Source: a virus
DNA length: 24,220 nt
Strand: one strand, 5' to 3'
IMG/VR virus record: IMGVR_UViG_3300047335_000127
Location: 1-24,220 of that record
Position numbers and translations under genes: made by a program. Positions 11,001 to 18,779 of this stretch are shown in pieces. A model generated the notes under the pieces. It did not search any database. It saw only the letters and a program-made list of their open reading frames with translations, and was not told the origin of the DNA. Positions within the stretch are counted from its first letter, which is position 1; the number at the start of each line of letters is the position of its first letter.

Positions 11001-14000
11001 TCTTCGACAAAACGCGCCGGTTTCATCAAAAAACTCGCGCGCGCTAAAGCAAAGCGATAGGATGGACTATGCTGCCATAACGTCTCGGCTGGACCGCCAT
11101 CACCGGACATCCAATCACGTTGCGCAGTATCCAAGGTCACAGCTGACAAGACAATGCCGATCTCAATCGGATTTCGCAGATTGCCGGATAGATCAGACGG
11201 AACCAGATCAAGCAAACCAGGACGTGCATAGCGCGGATCGGTTCCTGCACGCGGTCCAGATGCAATCAATCCCGCTTCCAAATCGATCCAAAGTTGGCTG
11301 TTGCTCAACGCATAGGGTGCATTGCCATAGCGTCCGCTCCACCATGTTGGCTCTGAATAAAACCCCAGCATTTCCCATGGACGCAGATGCGGCGCGTCCG
11401 TGTCATAATAGAAGCGATAAATTGCTCGCCAATTTCCCGGCAAACTATTTCCAGCGATATCCGTCAATCCGCGATAGTTCCACGTAAACGGATCAGTCGC
11501 ATCAAACGTGTTATTTGTGCGATAATCGACGCGATTGATCTGCGCCCATAACTCAAACATCGGCGCTAGAATAGAATTGACCTCTTGCCAGCTATAACCC
11601 TGATAAGGCGTGTAAAATCGATTACCTATCCATTGCTGGATATTGAAGACCGTGCCAGCTTCCGGATCAATCGGGGGCGGCGTTGCGGTAAATTGAAAAT
11701 AGCCATCATTGACCCCCACCTCTTGGATAAAAATGTACCAACGGCCTGAAGCCGCGTCTTGCGCATAAACCTGACCATCGTAGTACTGCATCGCACTCGT
11801 ATCGCCACCAGTATCGATCTGCGTGCCGTTTTCAATCACATAGCCAGCCGGTGAAATCGTGAAAATATTTCCATTTCCATCAAGAAATGAACCGTTACCA
11901 GGAGTAATCCGATTATTCACCGTTGTCGGCGGCTGCGGTAGATTGTTATAGATCAGCGTCTCTAATGCCAGCAGCACATTATCACGCCAATCGCCAAACA
12001 GCAGCGAGACACTGCCGTCATGACCCAGCAACATATCCTGATCAGTGCCGTATGTGTTATCGACTATAATCGCTGGAATCGCGGATGGCTGAATACATAA
12101 TCCGGTCGGCGTAGGCGGAATGAAATATTGTCCGCCGCCCATGCCGCTGAGTGCAAATGGAAACGAATTATTGTGACCGATTTTCAGTGCGGCTAATGTG
12201 GTCGATAGCCAGAGGGATGGATCAGCCGAAGCATCTAGAACGCCGCGATTCACCTGATCGATCAGCTTGCGCACAAATTTATTACGAAAACGACTATATT
12301 CTACTTCCGCGTACAGAATCGCCTTCGGCACATCAAACTCACCGGTTGTCAATAACATAGTTTTCAACAGCGGACAATGATGTTGCAATATGCCAGTGCC
12401 GAGTGAAAGATCACGTGCTGTATCGCGATAATTCGTATCGCCTGCGGCAGTACCCACATAGCCAATCTGATTGGTAAGCAGTGATTGGAAATGATTAACC
12501 CACGTCGATCGTGAAATCTGATCGACTTCGTCGTAATCCGGATTGGCTTGCAGATTAACCGGTATATTATAGATCAGGTTGGTATAACCCTGAATCGTTG
12601 TATTAGCAGCCTGCCGCCAGAACGGAAAATAGTTTGTCGATGTTGTTGACGTAGCATAACACGTCAACCCGACGATCGCTGTACTTTTTGGCGGACTACC
12701 GGTCTGATAGGTGGCATTGACATTGGCTGAATCGTTACTGAAAACAATATAACCGTTGTTGTCATAAACCAGTTGACGCAGCAGTACCGAATCAGTTGTG
12801 CCGCTGCCAAGCGCATATCCGAAAATACGATTGCCGACAAACGTACTATTCGGATACCGAGTTGTATCATTCAGCGGATTATAGTCCAAATCATACAGCA
12901 TGAATAACGGATCAGCGTTTTCACTCCATGTCTGTGATCCGTAGAGAATAATGTCACGGATGAATTCGATAATTGGACGCGCAGCTTGTCGCGTGGGAAA
13001 GGTCTCACCCGACCATGCAAAACTATCCTGATGCACCCAGCTATTGCGCACCGACCAAGGATTGCCATCCAAGGACGATCGATCAATCGTGACATATTGC
13101 GCTGCCAAGCCACGAACCATGTTATCCAACGGGGTCAGCCGGATACTCTGTCCAACTCCGTCCACCATGTAGATCGAATCATTGGTCGCATCCCAGCCGA
13201 TCGACGTATTGATATCACTGGCCCCTGACAACCAGCCGACAGGCACCGCATCATGATCCCATGGCTGCGTATCCCAAGCATCCGATAGATGATAGGTGTC
13301 AACAATATTGATCCGCATGCCTGAAGATAAAACATCAACTCCTGCCGTGTTGATATCTGAGACGATGGCCTGACTGAATCCACTGGTCAAAACCGAAGCT
13401 AAATCTGGCGTTCGGCAAACCATGACGATGACTTGATCAGTCGCTGTACTTAAAGCCGGCGCCGATGGCAGGATAATCGAGTTGCCATCTTGTGAAAGAC
13501 TCGTATCCGTGACGACGATATTATTGACATAAGCGGTTGGTTGTTCTGCATACGACGGCACGCAAAGAATCGATTCCGGCAATGCAAACGTTGTTGTAAC
13601 CCCATCACCAGCATAGAGCAGATACGGCGTATCTAAGGTCAGTGTCGGCAAATCTTCGGTCGGCAGAACGGTGGCCGGTCCGATGAAATCACTCGGTGGA
13701 AAATTGGCAAAAATTGATGAACCGAAATTGATCGTGACCTGATCTTGATTAGACGTTCCAGCCCAAACCAGACACGGCGAACCATTGCTGAGCAGAGTTG
13801 TGATATCATAGCCGCCTGATGCTGTGATCGGATTATCGATCGTCGCATCCCAATCACCGCCATTGACGCGAAACCAGACTTTTTTGCTAAATGTGCTCCA
13901 AGCCATCCCGACAACATTACTGCCCGCCGTGGCATTGAATGTATCAAGTCCAGACGCCAGCGCTAACGTGCCCTGATCATTGTAGATATTGCCATTGCTC

Positions 14001-14749
14001 GACAAAATAATCGCATTATTGCCGCTTTGCTGTCCCGGCAGACCAAAAGTCTGTAGACCCGTAACTCCGTTAATTGTATCGATGGTATTGGCAATACCGA
14101 CATATTGCAATCCAGCCCCGATCGTATTGATGGTAAATTCAACGTAAAATAAACCGGTTGAAGCGATGGGTGTCGAACGAATCGCGGCTGGCTGATTATT
14201 CGTCGTCGCCTGACAGGTTGCTGTCAGACTGCTATTCGATAAGGAAATCGCCCCATTTTTATCGGTTTTGTTCCAGATATAGGTAGTCTGGTTCGACAAA
14301 TCGACATCACCAAACCAATAATACTGCCGGTAGTTGACCAACATATCGATGTTAATCGGCGGTGCCCACGTATAATAATCGGTCTCAAACATGCGACTCT
14401 GATCAGACGTAATGCCGCCATTTGTATTGAAATAAGCAACGAAATCTGGATAGCTCAGAGCGAAATCAATCTGCGATGCATCGGTAGCATCATACGATAC
14501 CATTCCAGGTTCTAACTGATAGAACTGCCGTGATTGACTGGGCTCAGCCACATAGAAATCCGTCGCTCCGGCAATGGCATGACCAATATAACCATTGATC
14601 GGTTCTGAAGTTCCAGGTTGGAATAATTCGTCAACCGTCGCACCAAAAAATGCCGTCAAATCCGCAGTCTGATTGGTTGCTGGTAATTGACTGATCAATC
14701 GCCGCTTGGGACCGAGCGGAGAGATCGATGGCGTGAGCGTCGTTGACAT
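2012..14749 (-). CDS. Giant virion structural protein (4,245 aa), tail/baseplate associated, with SPRY-like and beta-helix domains
   Basis: This is the largest gene and directly follows gp6 in the leftward baseplate operon, the place of gp7 in T4, though it is about four times longer than T4 gp7. Several conserved-looking blocks match what I recall of very large structural proteins of T4-like cyanophages and jumbo phages: WVHQDSF plus ARPIIEF (about residues 570-600), YRFYYDTDAPHLRPWEMLGF then PTWWSGRYGNAPY (about 1105-1150), FALARASFLMKPARF (about 1230), WEWTESLEDP (about 2590), YINEVKPYRVKLRE (about 3345). A SPRY-like beta-sandwich lies at about 165-355 (FYVEFTINTIGAGLQYVGIA, then VWFRVNGGDW). 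A right-handed beta-helix lies at about 1885-2290, opening YVDATLGNDNNSG and rich in ITIQNCTVYSN-type coils. Two WQPGTYYPTG/WQPGVTYYYG patches (about 1425 and 2785) resemble carbohydrate-binding modules. The C-terminus holds ERIEYFSYS and LRRATRGTS. No signal peptide is seen and the Shine-Dalgarno is weak. Exact role (wedge, fibre or adhesin) is not decided. Confidence 0.88.
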   Translation of the reverse strand: MSTTLTPSISPLGPKRRLISQLPATNQTADLTAFFGATVDELFQPGTSEPINGYIGHAIAGATDFYVAEPSQSRQFYQLEPGMVSYDATDASQIDFALSYPDFVAYFNTNGGITSDQSRMFETDYYTWAPPINIDMLVNYRQYYWFGDVDLSNQTTYIWNKTDKNGAISLSNSSLTATCQATTNNQPAAIRSTPIASTGLFYVEFTINTIGAGLQYVGIANTIDTINGVTGLQTFGLPGQQSGNNAIILSSNGNIYNDQGTLALASGLDTFNATAGSNVVGMAWSTFSKKVWFRVNGGDWDATIDNPITASGGYDITTLLSNGSPCLVWAGTSNQDQVTINFGSSIFANFPPSDFIGPATVLPTEDLPTLTLDTPYLLYAGDGVTTTFALPESILCVPSYAEQPTAYVNNIVVTDTSLSQDGNSIILPSAPALSTATDQVIVMVCRTPDLASVLTSGFSQAIVSDINTAGVDVLSSGMRINIVDTYHLSDAWDTQPWDHDAVPVGWLSGASDINTSIGWDATNDSIYMVDGVGQSIRLTPLDNMVRGLAAQYVTIDRSSLDGNPWSVRNSWVHQDSFAWSGETFPTRQAARPIIEFIRDIILYGSQTWSENADPLFMLYDLDYNPLNDTTRYPNSTFVGNRIFGYALGSGTTDSVLLRQLVYDNNGYIVFSNDSANVNATYQTGSPPKSTAIVGLTCYATSTTSTNYFPFWRQAANTTIQGYTNLIYNIPVNLQANPDYDEVDQISRSTWVNHFQSLLTNQIGYVGTAAGDTNYRDTARDLSLGTGILQHHCPLLKTMLLTTGEFDVPKAILYAEVEYSRFRNKFVRKLIDQVNRGVLDASADPSLWLSTTLAALKIGHNNSFPFALSGMGGGQYFIPPTPTGLCIQPSAIPAIIVDNTYGTDQDMLLGHDGSVSLLFGDWRDNVLLALETLIYNNLPQPPTTVNNRITPGNGSFLDGNGNIFTISPAGYVIENGTQIDTGGDTSAMQYYDGQVYAQDAASGRWYIFIQEVGVNDGYFQFTATPPPIDPEAGTVFNIQQWIGNRFYTPYQGYSWQEVNSILAPMFELWAQINRVDYRTNNTFDATDPFTWNYRGLTDIAGNSLPGNWRAIYRFYYDTDAPHLRPWEMLGFYSEPTWWSGRYGNAPYALSNSQLWIDLEAGLIASGPRAGTDPRYARPGLLDLVPSDLSGNLRNPIEIGIVLSAVTLDTAQRDWMSGDGGPAETLWQHSPSYRFALARASFLMKPARFVEECWDALGIGYINGQWVQRSTLLRPRNATQYMHAELNPTLSPPAAQPKIGLSQWLSDYLISNGQNSSSLGTAVRGLGVALIHQMAGFTSADTVQLVADSFGLLPAEDVKCILYQSPAVDSEVYSGVIVQWTGHSWSVVGFDGRNPNFTIIPPNVNGPRGIISLASASEPAIVTWQPGTYYPTGILAAYQNSVYQCIRSHTSGSNFETTFWTPRSDLSTAMIRAPRVVTYAQGLNTTISVPYGTEYFTYQDVADFLLGWQRYLVSRGWLFVNQNDNNQILDWSLSVEEFLTWAQVQWAPGNFVALSPGQAELQFNAPQGTILNVEDNVTGFYGLIDRSGAPISQRQAIVSRLDGQITIAANNADIFLARLEICNYEHALVTSNVTIFDDNIYLPLYNLRIQRLRLICNRAYGWAGRLDAPGFIINGNTLASSFEKAATDVSLMFDIELADVQTLRDYARHNVGMQERDYLSNLLLSPSDQFEFYQGMIQEKGTPGVFQALARSTLASGNSTLLFLEEWAFRLSTFGAPRDPLVTFQLIQSEIRGDPQIVRFITQAGAPDDWIEFTSNDTRWYDRPINPSAFFIERNDYMPAVLPTAGPVRLSEVDGTCFDITDVGGLYDPNTFNLPTGTLLWVYNSVPLFEGVNWYVDATLGNDNNSGLSSTSPLQTLQHAHDLCNPGDVVNVAYGVYTAAGLGTNILEITRSGIPSAPITFKASGSQKPLILGSQSTAAVHFNAVAYIIFDGFEIAGWNATLTLSAVQALSASIAAASAIYNGSGIVIDRGISAKLPHHITIQNCLVHDFPYNGILANWTDYITIQNCTVYSNGLYSVYSGSGINILNSHATDNISTYKFYITQNVCYGNINLVLNATSGNLTDGCGITIAGNLNDYTDGVAYSGRTLVQNNLVYNNGGVGIKVNDSQHVDVTFNTAYKNQTNTNYAFGEIAAYASIDVNIANNIMVALANVPLATSSSNTDTFYINTIGYGGVSSVLPGIGSITDPLFVNPPYDFSLRQGSWALKSASPQFLTEVDLNGDIRNDLTGYDIGCYQRESQKLPITGQHPYTVLRSFDVGGTTPNQILAVTTSNEDPTVTTSRVSFQQTMTIYSDDIGNYLVIDGATNSSPDLQGIQTITAVYPATNSVDLLAVGTLGNSFLNSLTTAPEVRILRPVRFSSISTINPNISFNVGDLVWIDAYTPDQWAVLQWNGAGWQLYRLQPHRIDPTAIAETVVYSAGASIQDQQMILNQPVIDDVVVIDPLAGLICNLSDRDIDYKTDFDPARYNAGQGTQDANLWGDNEIGRIWWDLSTVRFLDTFTDTMGITPARDLAELQYRLAYWGNVAPNSSVDIWEWTESLEDPITYALDPTNTGTVYQGGASWVVRTVYDPSQKQDVVKYYFWVSGSALVPNVPFRNISASEIALGIQNPAAVNVAWMSAISQDALLVSGVSASLDETTTVMKVRLAPVDSVGHHDQWLLMRPGDETSLPPDMIWGKVRDGLAGFQVTTDGLLTIPDPSLTLSRSIGIDDGQSMFTVSAANIAQWQPGVTYYYGDQVANLGLAFQCVIEGVSAGLPYLVLSNEDTATYSSQPSANTLVFTYNGLYSAGIGPIALQMNTANITYIAVTSSGASITPVLLSQATITSSNPFATVLQFTLTFPFNVTLTVGQGPTGYSDTISDGTVVWAYHGTDSSRAGLLDARAAFVGSVNAILAQTALKIDRASLLQSIYRTTGYPSDDFITANTQKIAYLVWAQMDASYPYEPPPANEWDQSYEVFTLTQRNDLLATQGFLDAVSNNTPIDVLLSGFANSVPQWSIWRFNTAIAASIILAHHNLPAATALQENADVVFTLKTAYEYSVANEAARNTLATSGTLNHLDRVLVINDTDNFWAIYQWYEPTGVGGYFNLWRVQTYNTADFIEDADWYDTATLTANGYDPTDPPIITYNTVADRNAAEGSSPTNLLVTVLNLDLPIEDQNFIWTLFINGVWQTVAIGNATVQLSANFYDPLRPVHAVSTATSPSAVTLSDVGQRDGSWELYILTHALRYSGLLLESEINTLWFAVVNFVHVQQNEVDWAFKTSFMTLAGIAAPMTQTPIQTLDQTGDVTDYINEVKPYRVKLRETTTQYVPDIDTANFRVTDFDDPVYTDPTTGIQRPLDPTNATDITILQGDTDPYSDWYQNYNLPNPPTRSFTVTILFDRVVGTTNNWDMLAWDSADWDDCEADPGAGYRILTYYEPTTGMAPLDLTALLNLNEKENQISSPMAQPPAPSLEDDGSTFSPTPTIAVGINPAQPSQPGGYDLRPPYYAAEHPEERIVLTSDDNILLHVTAQPLAGGCPQIVKVFDLNQSTLSGLTTTLFMDMLPHSMNAVMVFCDGLRAVLGTDYTVDYLNRSVILNRTVNGNAVGRAVIHVFSFGGTSAVTEQHFLTYGTNALTLNNPTSASNVLAVVNGTPVATSGISVSGTTVTLLSPPSNGSDVALAVYANGITTACMMNVQQFGYTASQIYTLAVPDTQTVPPHAGTIVELNGQRLTPPITYYGSMTVGSAFMYLPLMPDVTTTVTVWVNNVLYTAAIPIATSTSTSSTYPFGLVLPGAAPSTAISGQFCLYNNMLIALDPNFASSNIKVSMIFATSPPDYTVSTNGQTLTINTALSSNAVITVTTFSNASCMDIRTSSYQVGSTVQPIVPTPWNKNYCLAWMGGNALVQEDDYVIVSQQFSSGGAYFTSDVIQLINPEGSGYVVVTAFAGQPAREIMEWLYCSTTSAANRMYPALTPVEQPAGWDAIAYDSQQYDNAQLMGLPTNGLQNLSALYSIDRSFEHVRLSPYMAGTLAADLGVSDSTLTINLFVNAITTKMQDQNPLPIPDTARDRPGVIYIEGERIEYFSYSRTNNVVTLGALRRATRGTSMGAKRLTQSAYATGSAQTFTFAASGTVDVEIDDVGIASSDFTVSGTTSVTLTAEAGTFIVVGLTIAASHQAGTTVYNGREIFMQDLPLGPAVGDREQQPMHRIITGG

Positions 14750-14784
14750 CTAATTTCGATACTTCATCAGGAAAAGCCTTTAGA

Positions 14785-14792
14785 TATTTAGT
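14785..14792 (-). promoter_or_regulatory. Weak T4-late-like box upstream of the giant gene
   Basis: On the minus strand this reads ACTAAATA, six of eight matches to the T4 late promoter box TATAAATA, and it lies about 35 bases before the giant gene's ATG. It shares the TAAATA core with the box before the gp25-like gene. This is a suggestion only; such a short AT-rich box can occur by chance. Confidence 0.2.
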
Positions 14793-14848
14793 GATGGGGT
14801 AAATGCTTGATTCGCTTATAAGTATCAAGAAATCACTGAGAATTCCTG

Positions 14849-14937
14849 TGGTTCTAGGTGGTGGATAAAACCTGTCTCACATCAGATGAATCAAAATTCA
14901 ACTGCAATGGCAGATAACCGATGAGATGCTAGAACTT
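14849..14937. repeat. Degenerate copy of the dyad unit
   Basis: GTTCTAG at 14851-14857 and CTAGAAC at 14929-14935 form the core arms of a unit like the three complete ones that follow, but the outer arm sequence no longer pairs well and the unit is shorter (about 89 bases). It is separated from the first full unit by 49 bases, which include a short palindrome CGCATCTGAGATGCG. It looks like an eroded member of the same array. Confidence 0.45.
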
Positions 14938-14986
14938 TTTGATCCGGAATTTACTCGCATCTGAGATGCGCGAAAATTCTTTGTCG

Positions 14987-15336
14987 AAGTTCTAGACGAT
15001 GACCACTGAGAAGCAATTAACACGGATTTTTCTTTTTCTGATTCGATTCGTCTGAAATCAATCAAACACGAGTCAAACACGTCATCGTCTAGAACTTTCA
15101 AATCTCAAGTTCTAGCCTCTGACCAGATCGAGTCAGTTATGCACGAATTTCCTTTTTCTGATTCGGATTCACTTCATCACGACAAATGACAGTGAAGTGG
15201 TCATCGCCTAGAACTGTCAAAATCTCAAGTTCTAGCCTCTGACCACTTAAGGCTAATTTCAGTCGTTTTTGGTTTTTCGTTTTTGAATTGCTGGGAAGTC
15301 AGCAAATTGATCTCAAGGGGTCAGAGGCTAGAACTT
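14987..15336. repeat. Three tandem 120-base dyad units in the gp6-giant gene gap
   Basis: Units A 14987-15097, B 15107-15216 and C 15227-15336 start exactly 120 bases apart and align without gaps through their first 59 bases. Each opens with AAGTTCTAG and closes with CTAGAACT, so each unit is one long hairpin. Unit A has perfect 17-bp arms (14987-15003 with 15081-15097) whose inner part reads ACGATGAC. Unit C has perfect 18-bp arms (15227-15244 with 15319-15336) whose inner part is CCTCTGACC. Unit B has one arm of each kind and pairs as 8 bp plus 6 bp around a 4x4 internal loop. Neighbouring arms can also pair across the 9-11 base joints. A shared inner tract CTTTTTCTGATTCG is present in A and B and partly in C. 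No open frame, promoter or tRNA was recognised. Unit C ends one base before the gp6 stop codon. Confidence 0.85.
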
Positions 15337-15337
15337 T

Positions 15338-18300
15338 TTAACCGGTCAGACCGATACGCAGATTAATCGCACTATTGGTGGTAATCAGTACAATGTCAGA
15401 GATCTGTGCGGTTGAGATGAAGATTTCATCGGCATCACAAGAAATCTCAAAGCCATCACCAAATGTGGCATCGGCAGCCACTGGTACGATCACAACTGAA
15501 CTGATCAAACCAACCAATTGCTGATGGATATAGGCAGCCAATTCACTGAAATAAAATGTTTCACCGAAATCCCAATTTGCCACGGCAAAAAATGTATTGA
15601 TGGCAGTCAATATCTTGCTTTGGATTTCGCCATCACTCACTGAGCTAGAGGCCACTCGTACAACTTTGAATTGCGCCTGTACTGAAGGATCAGCCGAAGC
15701 ACCGAATAGAAATTTATATTTCACCGGTCGCCAGATAATCGTATCGGAAAACATCTTGAAAGTTTCAAGTGCTGAAAATGCCGTACCCAAATCCAATTCC
15801 GTATCCGGAGTCGGTAGATCAGTGATGTCAGCCCCATTGAAAATCCATTGCCGAACAGAACTATCATAGGCGTAAGTCAAAACAAAGATATCGATGATAT
15901 TGGTCGAGGCTGGATTGATGCGATGATCCGACGGGGCATAATGCTTCCATTGAAAGGACATTGCATCGGCATAAGGCAACAGCGTGCCATTGGATGTTAT
16001 CCATGCCGCTGCGACATTCGGACCACGTCCACGCTCGGCACGATACGAAATCGTATCCTGCTGCCAGCCATTGCCGGTCATCACCCAGAAGGTCTCATTC
16101 AAGGTATACGACGACGTAGAGGTCAGCTGAAAGCCAACAGTGCCAATAGCCGGCAAGGGATAATCGCTGAGCCTTAATGTGTCTGTATCGTAAGCCCGTA
16201 CGGTGTATAACGGTTCATCATACGGTGGGTTTGCCGTATTGCTCCAAAAGACAAACGTATTGACCGGCACATCCGACAGCACATTGAAAAATAGATCAGG
16301 CTGATCCGGATAACCGTCATTGTTGCTATCCGTCAATGCAACCGTCGTGCGACGATTTTCATAGGTTCCATCCGGATACGACCATAACCGATCGATCGTC
16401 AAATCATAGTTCTGCTGTAATGCAAAGCCATGATGCAATCCGGTAAACGTATCCGTGTGCAAATCCTGATTGACACTGAGAATACGCACCGTATCAGCGG
16501 TGGCTTCGCCCGTTAATTGTGATAACGCACGCGAGCCATCATTATACCACTGAATAGCTGAAAGACTTTCAAACACATAGCGCATGCCACGTGAATTGAT
16601 CCGCCACAGTCCCGTGATATAATTCACGTTCATGATCAACAGCAGATTGAGTGTGCCAAATTGCACGAGCTGTGCTTCGACTGTGCCGAAATCATTCTGC
16701 GGTCCTTGGATTGACCATGTGCCGCCAGATGTTGAATAATCATACCAAAGTGAAAAGGAAATCCGCTTGTTGAGATTGATCAGAATTTGGTCGATGATCG
16801 GCTGAGGCAGAACCGTCAAGGCTTGCGGTAAAATCCGCACTACAGTTGACCCGGTGGGAACCGATTGTGAAAGCGTAACTGGTCCGGCCGTATTATTCGG
16901 CGGTGGGGTGCTGATATCAGAGACGATATCAATCACGGCCACCCATTGATAGGTATTGTTGATCTTGAACTGAACAATCGCCCCAGGTTGCACAAGATTT
17001 CCCAACACCGCATTCGAAACACTGAAATATCCTGTATTGGTGAACAGACTGACACTGGCCGCAGTCCAGGTAACCGTCGTGATCGTTGATACTTGAGAAA
17101 CCAGTGGAATCGGTTTGCCAGTTGTCGGCAGAACCATACTGCTAATACCGACAGTCGGCACTGTCGTCTGTCCAGGTAATAAAGGCAGATATTGCAGCAA
17201 GACATTGCGAATCAGATTTTGTGTGGTGTATTGATCAATCGCTGGCTGAATGTAATCCGAGAATAATTGATCGGCTGTGGGATTCAACGACAATGGCACT
17301 TCAAAATAAGTATCCGCTGTATCGGTAAACAAAATCCCATCATCCGCGAATAGAGACAAATCCTGATAGGTGCCAGTGGGATCATGCAGATCGATGTAGC
17401 GCGATTGTCCGGAATAAACTCGATTGACCGCTTTGATCTTGACCGCCAGATTCGACGACAACGGATAAGTATTGTAATCCTCGCCTGAGACCATGCGATT
17501 CTGTGTGGCATAGACTTGTGGCGCACGTTGCCGGATTTGATCGATGGTTTCCGAAGCTGCCGAATTGCTGACAGCGGAAAACAACGAACAGGTCAGATAT
17601 AAAGTCTTCTGCACACCGGACGGATTGGTATAGCCAAACTGAAAGGTAACCCCATCGATTTCTGACGGATTGATCGAATACGCTAAGCCGTTTGATACTC
17701 GGAATGTGACCTGAATATTACCAACCGGCGCATTGCCGAAATTACCATCCGAAAACCGAATGCTGATTTGATCATTGTCGCGTGTGATGACCGAGAAAAT
17801 ATTGCGCTGTGTTGAAGCGATTTGATTGTAGGTGATGTTGGAACTCAGGATCGCCGGGACTTTTGTCCAATCGATGACGACATTGCCATTGTCATCAACC
17901 GTATCCACCCAGACGTCATTTTGATTGATATTGCCGATGGCGATATCGATCAGCTGATTTTGAATCGGCGTGGCAATATTGAAGGTTTGTTGTTGTGACG
18001 TGCCTTGTTTGAATAGGAGAAAAAATCCGGTCTGTGCCGAGCCATTGCCGTTATTATCGTTCAGATAATATAGCTGCATGGCATTGGCAGGATTCGGATC
18101 CTTCTCGAATAAAGTTCCACCATTGGTGAAATCGCAATTGCAGATTTCAAAATCCATCGCCAGACCGGAGACTTGTGACGTAAAGGATAAGCTCTGGGCA
18201 TTGGCAAAACCGTTGATCCGATATAATTGCGTTTGAACACCGGATACCGTTCCAGCCGATAATGGCACGCCAAACGGATTGGTGGTGACGAACGCATTGT

Positions 18301-18778
18301 TCATAATCATTGTGAACTGTTCGTACCAATTTGAATTGTTCGGATCGTTCCACAGAACCGTCACATTTGATAGATTGACACCGAAACTATCAATCACCTC
18401 ATCATCAGTTGCCACTTGAGTGATTTTTAAAACGCCTGTTGACGGCTGACAGCGCGAAGGATTATACGACAGAAATCGTGCCAAACGCAGAATGCTGGTT
18501 TTTGCTTCGGCTACGTCGATGAAATTTTCACGCGCTGCAATGTCAGTCTTGTAGGCTAAGACGCCGCCTAGCCATGATAAAAGGTCAAGAATGACGACAA
18601 ATTCCGACGACAATATCCAGTCATTGAAATTCTCAGGGTAGTTTGTTTGGACGTAAGATCTTAAAGCAGCATTGATTGATACTGGATCAGACGCGTTGAA
18701 GTTAATTGACGGCAGCGCGCTATACAAGGCTGTCCATATTTCTCCCGCTAACAAATCCGTGGACCGAGCAATCGACAT
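15338..18778 (-). CDS. Baseplate wedge protein, T4 gp6-like (baseplate J family)
   Basis: gp6 dimers form the continuous ring of the contractile-tail baseplate wedge and hold gp25 and gp53. The 1,146-residue protein starts with a helical region containing VVILDLLSWLGGVLAYKTDI and ENFIDVAEAKTSILRLARFL, as gp6-like proteins do. At roughly residues 390-440 it has the J-domain signature ASETIDQIRQRAPQVYATQN followed by RMVSGEDYNTYPL (T4 gp6 family: APxxYxxQxRxVTxxDY). It is about twice the length of T4 gp6, with beta-rich additions in the C-terminal half and LAAYIHQQLVGLISSVVIV near the end, a pattern common in J-family C-termini. The ATG is placed 10 bases after GGAG (18789-18792), which lies inside the 3' end of the endonuclease gene; one base separates the two genes. 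gp25-like upstream and the giant protein downstream support the call. Confidence 0.88.
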   Translation of the reverse strand: MSIARSTDLLAGEIWTALYSALPSINFNASDPVSINAALRSYVQTNYPENFNDWILSSEFVVILDLLSWLGGVLAYKTDIAARENFIDVAEAKTSILRLARFLSYNPSRCQPSTGVLKITQVATDDEVIDSFGVNLSNVTVLWNDPNNSNWYEQFTMIMNNAFVTTNPFGVPLSAGTVSGVQTQLYRINGFANAQSLSFTSQVSGLAMDFEICNCDFTNGGTLFEKDPNPANAMQLYYLNDNNGNGSAQTGFFLLFKQGTSQQQTFNIATPIQNQLIDIAIGNINQNDVWVDTVDDNGNVVIDWTKVPAILSSNITYNQIASTQRNIFSVITRDNDQISIRFSDGNFGNAPVGNIQVTFRVSNGLAYSINPSEIDGVTFQFGYTNPSGVQKTLYLTCSLFSAVSNSAASETIDQIRQRAPQVYATQNRMVSGEDYNTYPLSSNLAVKIKAVNRVYSGQSRYIDLHDPTGTYQDLSLFADDGILFTDTADTYFEVPLSLNPTADQLFSDYIQPAIDQYTTQNLIRNVLLQYLPLLPGQTTVPTVGISSMVLPTTGKPIPLVSQVSTITTVTWTAASVSLFTNTGYFSVSNAVLGNLVQPGAIVQFKINNTYQWVAVIDIVSDISTPPPNNTAGPVTLSQSVPTGSTVVRILPQALTVLPQPIIDQILINLNKRISFSLWYDYSTSGGTWSIQGPQNDFGTVEAQLVQFGTLNLLLIMNVNYITGLWRINSRGMRYVFESLSAIQWYNDGSRALSQLTGEATADTVRILSVNQDLHTDTFTGLHHGFALQQNYDLTIDRLWSYPDGTYENRRTTVALTDSNNDGYPDQPDLFFNVLSDVPVNTFVFWSNTANPPYDEPLYTVRAYDTDTLRLSDYPLPAIGTVGFQLTSTSSYTLNETFWVMTGNGWQQDTISYRAERGRGPNVAAAWITSNGTLLPYADAMSFQWKHYAPSDHRINPASTNIIDIFVLTYAYDSSVRQWIFNGADITDLPTPDTELDLGTAFSALETFKMFSDTIIWRPVKYKFLFGASADPSVQAQFKVVRVASSSVSDGEIQSKILTAINTFFAVANWDFGETFYFSELAAYIHQQLVGLISSVVIVPVAADATFGDGFEISCDADEIFISTAQISDIVLITTNSAINLRIGLTG

Positions 18779-18779
18779 T

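Noticed and set aside
14987-15336. Integron attC sites or transposon ends
   Set aside because: The arms read GTTCTAG/CTAGAAC and do not fit the attC core GTTRRRY/RYYYAAC; no integrase or transposase and no target duplications are seen.
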